From Datura wrightii (taxonomy: Eukaryota; Streptophyta; Magnoliopsida; Solanales; Solanaceae): DNA of 64,000 nucleotides. The stretch lies in the NCBI GenBank assembly GCA_035772735.1, contig JASDFA010000018.1:143907501-143971500 (forward strand), given 5' to 3'. The translations under genes were made by a program, and so were the position numbers. The notes under the pieces were generated by a model. The model searched no databases and was not told the DNA's origin. It saw nothing but the letters and a program-made list of their open reading frames with translations. The stretch's first letter is position 1. The number at the start of each line of letters is the position of its first letter. Shown one piece after another: positions 45,276 to 55,936 of this stretch.

Positions 45276-47490
45276 TGTAATACCCCGAGTGTTCCTAAGA
45301 CTAGATCCGAGATTTGGAATGTGATCGGCAGGAAAATTGGAGAATTGCTTCAATATGACTCAACCTACGACTCATATGTTGGTGGTATGGTTTGTAAGAA
45401 GACCCATGGTTCATTTCGGATATTTCTTTCCCCAGACCATGAGTCCTCACTACGAGTTGTAGTGTGTGGGTACGACTCGTGGTACGGATCATAATAGGTA
45501 CTTGGGATTTTTTATATGCTAGTTGTATGAGTGTTGGTATGACTCGTGATAGCCTATTATGGGTCATAGTGGGATTCATGGAAATATTCAGTGGATTGGA
45601 GGTTTTGGACTTGGTCTGTACGGGAGGATTCCACGAGTCGTAGGAGGGTTTTATGAGTCATGAAAGCTGACAGGATCAGTTTTCCTGCGAATTCATTAAG
45701 GGTATTTTCATAAACTCTAAGCTCCTAAGCCCTAAACTATGTCATTTATGCTCTGGAAAAAGGGTTTTAAAGGTGTTTAACCTATTCTAATTCATTTAAT
45801 TCCCATGCATACAAGATTAGGACCTCACCATTGACGATCAAGATTAAACCCTTCAATTTCTTCTCCAAATCTCTTGGGATTTCAAAGACAAGTATAGATT
45901 CTGCTCAGCTAGGTATGTAGGGCTATGAATGAGAGTTCTTTTCACTCTCTTTCTCAAAATTCTCCTCAATTTCTTTAATTCAAGTTCATGATCTTATGGG
46001 GTTTTAATCAAATGTTATGAAATTCTCTATGGTTTATTTATGAGTCAATTCCCTTCATATTTCAAAGTATGTTTTAAGATTCATGGGAAGATTTTATACC
46101 TATTTTGATTATAAATTTATGATCTCAAGTTTTAGAAAATCATGCCTACTTATGCAAGTTTCATGAAAAGTCAAGTTTATGATTTATGATTTCAAGTGAT
46201 GAGATGTATAGCATGATTAAATGTTTTCAAATTACCTATGTATGAATTTATGATTTTTACTTATGAAGTCTATCTTAAGTATGTATGATTTTATGATTTG
46301 GGCAAGCGCACATAGGTTAAGCATGTTTTCATGATTTAGCCAAGGCTAATAAGATCAGTTTATTATATATTTTGGAGTCAAGACTCCCCAATGTTCAAAT
46401 TCAAGCTATGTTTTGAGAATATTATTATATGAGCATTGTACATATAGTTCCTAGAACTGAGTAGTCTTGGGTTTCCAAGGTTCCCCCATCTCATAAACTC
46501 GCACCACCGTAGGTATACAATTTTGGAACCTCTTAAAAGAGTGTTTCCCCGCTCAAGGGTATACCGTGATATCAGACCTTACTTATCCTTTACCCTGGCA
46601 AGGCTTAAGATGGCCCTCCTCCACGTGGGAAAGATGTGGGATCATCATGCGCTCATACATGGTGGGTGTCAGTTAAGACGAGCCTCCCATTGTTCCTCGT
46701 GATTAAATAGTTATGCATGTTTATGACTTATGATATTATGTTTTCAGTAGATTTGACCCAATGATCAGTTTGTAATCTTTTACTTATGATTTTAGGTATG
46801 AAAAGCCACATGATTTTATTTTTAGCTTTGGATCATTCTGTTCAGATATGAAATACAGTTTATGACTATACATGATTTCATATATCAGCATGCAGGCCTT
46901 ACTCTCGTGATCTTATGTTTTTTGTTTATATGTATGATTTCAGTTTATGCTTGCTCAGTTGTTTTACTCACCTTGCATACTCAGTACATTCCAAGTACTG
47001 ACCGCATACCCTATGTTGTATTGTTTCATGATACAGGTTCAGACGATCAGACTCAGTTCCGCCATTAGCCAGTCCCGACAGCTTAATTCAGTCTCTCTTA
47101 TTGGTGAGTCCTCATCATTCAAGGAAATTTAGTTAGTGTTGAGTCATGTTATTTCCAGCTTCAGACTTTAGCAAGCTAGTTGGTGGTGTTGTCCCATCAG
47201 CTCTTCAAACATGCTAGAGGCTTATCAAACAAAATGTAGTTGAGGGTGTTGTCCCATCAGCTCTTCAGACATGCTAGAGGCTTATTAGACAATATGTAGA
47301 ATTTCAGCTTTGTCAGTGTTGACTCTGTATAGTTGATATGTATTCTACTTTCGCTTATTCATGTTTTCAGTTATCAGCTTTCTCTTGAAGCATGTGCTTT
47401 AGTTATCATGTTCATGCCATGGGTCGACTTAGAGTCAGTCATGGTTCTAGGTTTTGTGTCTCGGCCCAGACCCATGTTCGGGTCTAGACA
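45276..47490 (+). repeat. B 3' LTR
   Basis: 2215 bp from TGTAATACCCC to GGGTCTAGACA. U3 holds decayed ACGASTCGT motifs at about 45355-45670. The two conserved downstream stem-loops are at 46981-47001 and about 47018-47038. A 60-bp direct duplication lies at 47177-47296. No gene is seen. Confidence 0.88.
47177..47296. repeat. 60-bp tandem duplication in B 3' LTR
   Basis: Two copies (47177-47236 and 47237-47296) around the shared GTTGTCCCATCAGCTCTTC core, with a few differences. Confidence 0.85.
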
Positions 47491-47556
47491 ATGTTCTTCT
47501 GCTTGTTTTCTACTTCTTGTCTAAGATCTGTTCATAGGGACTTTTGGGGTGTTACA
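47491..47556 (-). repeat. Possible LTR start of element A
   Basis: On the minus strand this begins TGTAACACCCCAAAAGTCCC, like the LTR starts of this clade, and lasts 66 bp before B begins. It separates B from F1's gag. If it is A's 5' LTR, B was inserted in A. The support is short and indirect. Confidence 0.45.
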
Positions 47557-48260
47557 AGCATCTAACTTTTCTTGGACTCCTATCTTAGTCCTTCAATAAG
47601 TTGTGGCCAATAATTTCTTTGGGCTGCATATGATGTGGATAATCTCTCAGATAGCCTTTATATCACTCTCAAGCCTGAGCCAAAGATTCTTCATCTTTTT
47701 GAACAAACCCTAAGATCTTTCCTCTCAACTCTTTTGTTCTTCTGGAAGAGAAAAATCTATTGAGAAATTTATTTGACAAAATATCCTAAGAAGTAATAGA
47801 TCCTATTGGCTTACTTTGTAGTCATTCCCTTGTTTGTCTAATTAGTAAGAAGGGATAGAGTGTTAGCTTCACATATTCATCTGAGACATTTTAATAGTGA
47901 ACATTTTTTGCTCTGATCAATGAACGTGACTAAGTTCTTATATGGGTCTTTGTTTGGTTTACCCTGATACTAGCTTGTATTCTGCACCAACCGCACTGTA
48001 CCTTCTTTAAGATTGAAATTTCCTATGATATCATGATTTAAAATATCCTATGACTCATTCTCCAGGATAGGCCTGCAAAATTTTAACACATGAATCCTCC
48101 CTGGTACTCCTCGCGAGCCAATCTTGCTTCTCTATTCTCAATAGCGTTAGGATCACAAATTCCTTCTTCTATTTATCTCTGATCTTGGAATTTTCGTTGA
48201 ATATCAGGAGAAAATGGAATCAAGGGATAACCCTGACTCTGAGTGTCTAGCATACACTAC
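47557..48260 (-). pseudogene. F1 gag remnant
   Basis: The minus strand shows broken Athila gag pieces: ENREARLAREEYQGG near 48130, and near 47700-47600 the conserved DEESLAQA...YLRDYPHHMQP and NLL block. Many stops and frame shifts. It is interrupted at 47556. Confidence 0.75.
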
Positions 48261-48351
48261 TCTTTACCTGAGGTGCACCAAAAATAAGAAAACAAATAAA
48301 AACTGGAAAGCTAAATAGAAATTCAAACTAGAAAAAAGAATCTTTGCCATG

Positions 48352-48369
48352 TCCTCGATAACGGCGCCA
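48352..48369 (-). other. F1 primer binding site
   Basis: Minus strand TGGCGCCGTTATCGAGGA, an Asp-tRNA-type site with a diverged 3' half, 6 bp inside the LTR. Confidence 0.75.
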
Positions 48370-48375
48370 AAAACA

Positions 48376-49707
48376 TGATTCGTCCAAAAGCATGCGCAAG
48401 CGCACATGTCATCAAGTAACATAGGACGGTGAATCTCCAGATATCGTAACCATAGAGACTTGTTAGATTGTTGTCCAATTTAAATTTTTATTCAAACTAT
48501 TCCAAAATAAAGAAATAATTCTTGGAGAGTTCTTTATACTACTAACTAAACAAATTAAAGACTTAATAAAACACTAAAACGGTTGATTGTTTCTTAGATG
48601 ATATAAAAGATCCAAGGTCTTGGTAATTTTTACAATAAAGTTGAGGTATCAAATTGCTATATTTATTCACATTCCTAAGTTACTAGTTGCAGGTTGATAT
48701 TACTTAATTTATCTTCGTTTATGATAACTCTAGGACTACTTGACTACCCCTAAGCCTATATTTCTATGGTACTAGGAAAATAGTGAAATGCATGTAAGAT
48801 TTACTCTATATCAACTAAGCAAGGATAGTGGATATATTTCTAACCACATTAGCGAATTGCTCCCCTTTCCCAATAAGGTTCACAAACGAGACCTACTCCT
48901 TCTTATTTCCCTTGCAATTTCCTTTTTCAAGTTTAATTAACGAGTTGTATGTAATTATTAACTATTTCGTCAAATAATTAAACAATTCAAGCCAAGAAGA
49001 AATAAATAACTCAATATGAAAAAGATTTAATAAACATAAACAATAATCACCATTCAACCTTCATGTTTATTCCAAAACCCTAGAACTATGAAGTTTTAGC
49101 TACTCATAACCCCCAAAAGAGGAAGGGAATTCATTAGTAGGCAACAAATAATTAAAGAAGGTTAGGAGAAGAAGTAACCTGAAGAGAAACTCGTCTTTCC
49201 CTTGCTCTAAGATATAATTTCCAACTCCCTTTCAAAAATGCCTAAGGTTCATATTTATAGTCATGGAAAATACCCCCTTAGCCCTACTTAAGTTTGGAAT
49301 AAAAATTCCTAAAATCCGATTCCAGACAACCACAGGCACATTGCACCTTCAGTGCACTAGTATACCGAATAAAATTTCTTTTGAAGTTCTAGGGTAGGCA
49401 TGCTGAGCCTCCTATTGCACAAACCTACTACCTTTTATTTTTCTAAAGTTTTGGCTCTAGTGTAGTGCGCCTCTCAATGCACAAACTTGGTTTTGTCCAA
49501 AAACACACCCAAAGGTTCTCCAAGGCTCTGAACCTTCCTTTATAGCTCATTCTGGGTCGATTTCCACCACATTCACCTATTAAACACCTACAAAATCACA
49601 ACATAGGATATTAAAATAATCCATAAAATAATACTCAAATAAATGACAAAAGTGCTAAAAAACGAGGAAAATAGTGGCCAAAACTATGTACTTTTGGCCT
49701 CTCATCA
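48376..49707 (-). repeat. F1 5' LTR
   Basis: 1332 bp. On the minus strand it starts TGATGAGAGGCC and ends GAATCA; the plus strand reads TGATTCG to CTCATCA. TATAAATA on the minus strand is at 49259-49252. U3 has short inverted repeats of GTGCA type (TGCACCTTCAGTGCA near 49342). No gene. Confidence 0.85.
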
Positions 49708-51517
49708 ACCCACAATGTTTCCTCCTTTAACCTCTCCATGTTCTTATTAATTTTTGCATCTAGAGTTTTCTTGGCCAGCCTTTGAGGAAAAGGGAGGAAG
49801 AGGTTTAGTAAATATTTTGCAATGTCACCCATGTTCTCCTTCACTTTCTCCTTCCTTTTTGACACTCAAACACTTCATCACTGGGAATATCATCACGTGG
49901 CTTCAACACCATTTCTTTATCAATACTCTTCCTCTTCACACCACTCACTTTACCAACATTAATATCACAAGACTTATCAAAATTAGAATGTAGAATATTT
50001 CCACTCCAAGTCACTACAGCCATGCAATGAGCATTTGAGCCACTTCTATTACCTTTGGGATTTGTCATAGTATCGCAAGGAAGTTTGTCCCTTCTGCTTT
50101 GGGTTATTCTCTCGCAAGAGGTCCCTAATTTGTTTCTCCAGCTTTTGGATAGACGCAGCATGGAAGCTAGCAACTTCGGCCAAACTATTTAGACATGCAT
50201 CTGACCTCTCTTTGTTGGGGAGCACTCTCTCCAACATGCCTTCAGTTTTAGAAACCCCATGGTCTTGAGATGGACCATCTCTCCAATTGTGAGAACCAGA
50301 GGATGGCTCTCTTGCTAGCATATATAGGTTAAAGATTTGGTTTTTACAATTTTCACCTCGTCAGCCTTGTCTCGAGTGACCGTAATCATTCCTTGTATAA
50401 TATTAACCTTGACCTATTGGTTTGTGTCTCCATTGACTTTGATAATTGGAAGATAGAGACTTTGATTTGATTGACAGTGTTTCCTTAGATAACCACCAGG
50501 CGCATTTCTGACGTAATTAGCCTCTTCAAATTATGTGGACGGTTGGTCTTGAAACTATTGACCTTGGTAGGGAGGAGGGCATCCATGCCTAAAATGAGGT
50601 GGAAACATTTGTGCTTTTTCAACTGTATTCACATTTTTTACCTTATTCTCGGTTTCTTCCTGAGCACAACATGAGTAGTAGCCATGCCGCCATTATCTTC
50701 TCTCTTCCTTGGTTTTCCTTTATCAAATAAGTTAATGAAGGAGTACCCACATTCAAACCTCCGATTTTATCTCCAACATGACATACCTGATTGTGCTTGG
50801 CAATTCTGTCAAGTATGGTGGCAATGTAATTGTGTGTTTTATCCATGAAATAGTTTTCTACCGCATTGTTGGCCACTGATTATGTGAGCGTTTCCAAACT
50901 GGTATATAAATTTTCAAGCAAGATGTTCTTGGGGAACCCATAGGTGGGTGACCTAAGAACATATTATTTCAAATGCTTCCACACCTTAAAAAGTTGTTCT
51001 CCTGCTAGTTGCCAAAAATAGAAAGTTTTGTCACGTTGTTCGGCCTTTTTACTTGGGTGAACCACTTTTTCAAGAAGGCATTGACAATATCCATCCAAGT
51101 GTGAATTGAGTTGGGGTAGGTAGTGAAACCAAACACAAGCCTCCCTCGCCAAAGAATACTTGAAACCCCCCAATCAAATGGCATCATCTAACACGCTATT
51201 CTGCTTGTGCATATGGCAAACCTCCAAAAAGTTCATAAGATGTTTGTGCAGACCTTGGTTAGTTAAGTAGTAAAACTATGCTTCTGTATTTAGCATGGTG
51301 TAAATGCTCCTATCAATTTTAAAGGTGGGGCATTCACTCTTGGGGTACAATAAGCACTAACGTAGTCTCATTGATATCTATGAAGACATTATATAATTCA
51401 CCTTGAAGATCTACCATTCTACACCTGTCTTACAAGTAAAAGCAAAATAAGCATGATAGAGTAGGATCAAACAAAAAATCAAAATCTATCACTAGGTGTC
51501 TATACAAGGAATGTTAT
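49708..51517 (-). pseudogene. F2: Athila-like gag region
   Basis: Reading leftward: LKIDRSIYTMLNTEA near 51320, LEVCHMHKQN near 51215, SLAREA and HTWMDIVNAFLKKWF near 51130-51050. ILDRIAKHNQVCHVG and a C-terminal KLEKQIRDLL stretch lie near 50820 and 50130, then LPCDTMTNPKG and PFPQRLAKKTLDAKI near 49780. The order and motifs are those of Athila gag up to just before the protease. It is fragmented by stops and frameshifts, then cut at 49708 by F1's LTR. No primer site or own LTR was found. Confidence 0.78.
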
Positions 51518-53671
51518 TGTCATGTTCTGAGTCTACACCCTGGATGTCGACCGACATGCAAACCATAGACTGATCCAAGCACCTTTGGTCTGGCTTACTA
51601 TTCTTTTAGATCTCAATAAAGTATAGCAGAAGTAATGACTACAACGGGCTAAACAAATAAACTAAGACTTGTTAACTGAAACCAAAATTAATGTTATAAA
51701 GTAACATTATTTACTCAACTGTAACTCTATCTATGAATCCACTAAAACTGAAGACAGGTGTGGGGACATAGCTCCTACGGCTACCTCAAGCTCTATAAAA
51801 TAAAATACTCAATTAACTGAGACTCTCCGAAAGTAGGAGGCCTCACCAATAGCTGAATGATAGTAAAGTCCTAGCACCGTGTCCCATGTTGATCTTGTCT
51901 ACCTCTGTTTGCATTATAATAAGATGTAGTGCCAAATGGCATTAGTTCGTGGAATGTACAATATGTAATAAGGCTAAATAAAATAGTAAAGAAAGAACAT
52001 TGAACTGAAAGAGTAAACTTAGTGAAGTATTATGATTAAAACAGGAGCTCTAAATGATGCAGAAAACACAATATGATCAACGTATAAAAAAGTTATGCAA
52101 TAAAACTATGCATCAAAACAATCTCTGAAAAATACATAAATAAATGCAAAACTTTAACTTGGGGAGTTTCTAATAACTGACGCCATCTTGAATGAGCAAA
52201 TGATTCCCAACTATCTCTCTCAAGTTGACAGAGCTGCTCAAAGCCTTACTAGGCAGAGAACGATTACAATCTATGGATCTATAACTCAAGTCCTTACTAG
52301 GGGCTTATCTTTGAGGAGTCACCCAAACCAACGGCAAGATCCTCTCTTATGCTGGCTACATATTTCTGGGCTGATAAGTTATCTGAACTCCTCCTCACCC
52401 AACTTGATGCTAAATAATCCTCCCAAAATATATGCTCATAAACTTATGCATATCTGAGGCACATTAAAAAACATCTTTTATAAAGTAATTTAGCTATAGA
52501 TATAATAGATATTTAAAATCGATGTGGAGTCTTTCGCTCAAAATCTATACACTTAAACGAAGAGTCTCTCGCTCAAAAAATTCTTTAAACCTTGGGTGCT
52601 TTTATTCTCAAAACTATACCTTCATTCTCAAAATCTCTTCATGCAAACTTTTTTAAAAATCTGCTCGACTTTATGAAAACAAAGCATTTATCTTTAATAA
52701 CAATGCTTTCAAAAATTATGACTTTATGCATTAGGATTCATGGGATAAGAGATATAAACCATCAACAATAAATAACTCAAGAATTTAAGATAATACCATC
52801 AATCTCAATATAATAATGACCAAAAACAAAGAGATACTATTCAATACGAAGAACTCAATAATGAACAATTCAATAGATAGAGAATAAGATAATTCAAGAA
52901 TTTGGGTAGAAACCTTAGCTTTATTCTCAATGAATTCTTGCATAGATGTAGGGAATAAGGATGACTAGAAATCCTTACTTTAGTTAGCCTTACATACCTG
53001 GAGTGTCAAACTTAGACTCAAGCTTGAAGAACCCTAGATTGGAGAAGATGACTTCCTAGCTTGATTGATGAACTTGAGAGGTAATGATCTTGATTTTTAC
53101 GTTGTAATGGAAGGAATAGGAGTTTAAACTAATTATATCTTTAATATGCTCTTTATAAATCTCAAAACATTCTGATTTAGGAGAGAAATATGAAAAGTTA
53201 CGAAAATAACCCTAGGAATTCATACTGAAAAACTATTGTCCAATACCAATGGGTTATTCCATGAGTCGTTGTATCATACCATGGATCTTGGTGACCTCTC
53301 ATCGTTACTGAAGCCATTTGACCCATTGCAGAACCTTACACCACAGCTTGTCAGAATGGACAATTCATGTATACAATAGTCTGTTGTCTACACCTGTTGT
53401 TACTGAAATAACTTTGAACTCATTCTAAACCTCCTACAATGACCAGTCAGATTGGGCCATCATTTACTACAATGAGTTATCCTTTGACTCGTTCTATCTA
53501 GTTTTGGCTACAGTTATAGACTTTTTTTGGTAGTTGCAACTAGTATTAACGTGTCATTGTTCCTCATAATGGTTCGTTCCTTGAGTCGTTCTGAGGGAAA
53601 AATTTTCATTTTCTGCTGGTTTTTACTTCAAGTATAGGATCTAATTTTAGGAACTTCTGATGGTTGTTACA
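51518..53671 (-). repeat. S3: LTR of chromovirus type, probably solo
   Basis: On the minus strand it begins TGTAACAACC (53671) and ends CTCAGAACATGACA (51518), 2154 bp. Its U3 holds an ACGASTCGT-type array (53600-53230). No primer site follows the end and no pol adjoins, so a solo LTR is likely. Flanks (GTTAT and GTATC) do not give a clear target duplication. Confidence 0.7.
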
Positions 53672-53787
53672 GTATCATACATTATGCACATGGAATTAGC
53701 TTGAAAATAAGAGAAACCAAATAGGAAGAATCCAAATCAAACTAGGATTGGATTCATAGAGGGACTTGAATAAATTCTAAGTTGGAT
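53672..53787. other. Unassigned 116-bp spacer
   Basis: Lies between LTR S3 and H's LTR. AT-rich, with no ORF or repeat that I recognise. It may be older target DNA or F2 leader. Confidence 0.5.
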
Positions 53788-54852
53788 TGTGATAATGCTC
53801 AAACTCACACTCCTAACAAAGTATGAAGTGGACATTGTCAATAAAGAACACAACAGAGGTTGGGGTCGAACCTAAAGGGAATATGGTAAGAACTAGACTA
53901 ATTCCGACATTTAAGCTTTTAAGTGTGTTATCTTCAAATTGGGGAGGTTATATGAAAACAATTGTAAAGCAAGAGTGAAAATCAGTTGTTGTTTATCAAG
54001 ATTGCAATTAACTAGGATAAGTGTTCCCCATGGGTTCATAACTACTTCAGATTTTACACTCATTATCTATCCCAATGCTTACATGTAGAACTGATAACTA
54101 TGTTGATCCAAATGACTGGTTCGTCCTTACCGGATGACTAGAATCACTTACCGGGTTAGGTGTCATGAGCAATTTCAATTTAACCATTATCAATTTATTC
54201 CAAATTAACTATCCTGCGACCGCAACTGAAGTTACATAATAATCACAAAAATCAAGGCTTTGTTGTAATTCTCTTTATCTAATCTCTACTTCTCTAGGTT
54301 CAAGCAAGTAAAAAATTTGGGCAAATCCTAATGTTGTGCTTCATTAATAAACATTAAAGATGAAGAGAATATGATACAAGCGTTTAACATTGATTTCGAA
54401 TCACTGTGTAACCCTAGTTCGTTAATCCCCCATGGTTCCCATAACCCTAGTTGTGGAGGTTTTAGCCTCTCATTATTGTAAGATTATGATTAGCATTCAT
54501 AGACAAAAACATAATTAAATACTTACAACGATGATTTGGATGAAAACCTTCTTTGAATATTGTAAGAAAAGATGTTGAACAAATTCAAGAACAATGACAC
54601 GAAAAGATCCACAAAAATCATTCTTTGCAATCAACATGTACATAGCTAATCATCCAAAATAATTTAAACAGGCTGATTTTTTCAAAACTTCAAAACTAGT
54701 GCATTTTATTGGTTGAGAAATCCTAAGATACTTTCTAATTAAACAAAAACATTCTAAACATGTCGGTTATACTAGATAGCATTCCCAAGGGAGAAGAAAT
54801 GCAGCAAGAAAAACCCTCAAACGAATCAAAAGTCCCAAAAAGTACAAGTACA
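53788..54852 (-). repeat. H 3' LTR
   Basis: 1065 bp. The minus strand starts TGTACTTGTACTTTTTGGG and ends TTATCACA. GAGGTTGGGGTCGAACC on the plus strand near 53852 resembles S2 and is common in this lineage. No gene is seen. Confidence 0.78.
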
Positions 54853-54866
54853 CCCCCTCCCCTTTT
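54853..54866 (-). other. H polypurine tract
   Basis: The minus strand reads AAAAAGGGGAGGGG directly before the LTR start. Confidence 0.75.
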
Positions 54867-54960
54867 TGAAAAGCATGCTTCGTCCCCGAAGCATAGAATA
54901 TAAAAGCACAAGGGAAAGAAACATACCTATGGCTACTCAGACTTCACCTTCGATGATTCT

Positions 54961-55936
54961 TCAGGCGTCATCAAGGTACAGTGCCTCAATTCCTCTTATC
55001 TCCTCAGTGTCTCCCAGATATAGCTTTAACCTTTGCCTATTCAACTTGAACCTCTTACCATAGTTATTTTCAAGCTCTATTGCACCATATGGGGATGCAT
55101 TCACCACTCTATATGGTTCCATCCACCTAGATTTCAATTTTTCAGGATGCAGACGGAGCCTTGAATTAAACAGTAAGACCAAATCACCAGCATTGAACTC
55201 CCACTTTGCAATCTTCCTGTCATGATAGATCGTCATTATTTCTTTATAAATAGCCACTCTCATAAGCTCGAAGCCGAAAATCATCTAATTCATTAAGTTG
55301 GTCGAGTCTCAAATTGGTTGCTTTATTCCAATCTAAGTTCAGATATTTCATAGCCCACAATCCCTTATGCTCTAACTCTACCGACAGATGACATGACTTG
55401 CCATAGATTAGCCGATATGGAGATAAGCCAATGGGGGTCTGATAAGCTGTTCGATATGCCCACAGTGCATCATCAAGCTTTCTACACCAATCTGTCCGGT
55501 TGGTATTCACCATTTTGGCCAGAATAGTCTTTATCTTCCTATCAGATACCTCTACCTGCCCACTTGATTGAGGACGGTAAGGTATTGCCACCTTATGCTT
55601 CACACCATATTTTTCCAACAGAGTTCTAAAGAGGGGGTTACAAAAATGTGATCCCATTCAATTCATCTTCCTTGATAAATGACTTTTGTGAGCGGACATT
55701 TGAGATTCATTTTAAAGCTAAAGGCAGTAATGACTAAAAAAAAACCGTCACTGATGATTTCTCTAGAAGTACCAAACCTAGCAAATATGTGCTTCGGCAG
55801 AAATGTTGTGACAGTTTTTCCTTCATTGCTAGGTCGTGCAGTAGCGTCTACCCATTTGGAGACATAGTCCACCACCACCAAGATGTATTTCATCCCATAT
55901 GAGCTAACAAATGGGCCCATGAAGTCAATACCCCAT
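54961..55936 (-). pseudogene. H integrase (catalytic core to C-terminus)
   Basis: Starts at WGIDFMGPF; residues before it come from I's LTR. The core includes ILVVVDYVSKWVDA, HIFARFGTSREIISDG and, after an insert of about 90 bp, SHFCNPLFRTLLEKYGVKHKV, then PQSSGQVEVSDRKIK with the catalytic Glu and DDALWAYRTAYQTPIG. The C-terminal part FNAGDLVLLFNSRLRLHPEKLKSRW...YRV is in another frame from 55284. It ends at 54961. It lacks a chromodomain, as usual for Athila/Tat. The insert and a frameshift make it non-functional. Confidence 0.9.

Larger units (their letters stand above)
14411..47490 (+). mobile_element. B: old Ty3/Gypsy chromovirus interrupted by C
   Basis: It consists of a 5' LTR remnant, primer binding site, gag and pol to 19140, then after C the pol end at 44683-45031, a purine tract and a 3' LTR (45276-47490). 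The frame at 19140 resumes exactly at 44683 when C and one GTTAG are removed. It is heavily mutated, with stops in every domain, which fits its role as an outer, older layer. The left end is lost at the LINE junction. Confidence 0.88.
47557..49707 (-). mobile_element. F1: Athila-like element, 5' LTR and gag start
   Basis: The minus-strand LTR (49707-48376) is followed by a primer site and decayed gag to 47557, where other elements interrupt. It abuts F2's gag at 49708, apparently inserted there. Only its 5' part is in the window at this place. Confidence 0.8.
53788..55936 (-). mobile_element. H: Athila/Tat-like element, integrase and 3' LTR
   Basis: On the minus strand the order is integrase (55936-54961), short 3' region, purine tract (54866-54853), LTR (54852-53788). 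Element I cuts the integrase at 55937, so the upstream part is not in the window. Confidence 0.85.

Noticed and set aside
54866..55063. Plus-strand frame over H's 3' region
   Set aside because: Overlaps the integrase C-terminus and purine tract read on the minus strand.
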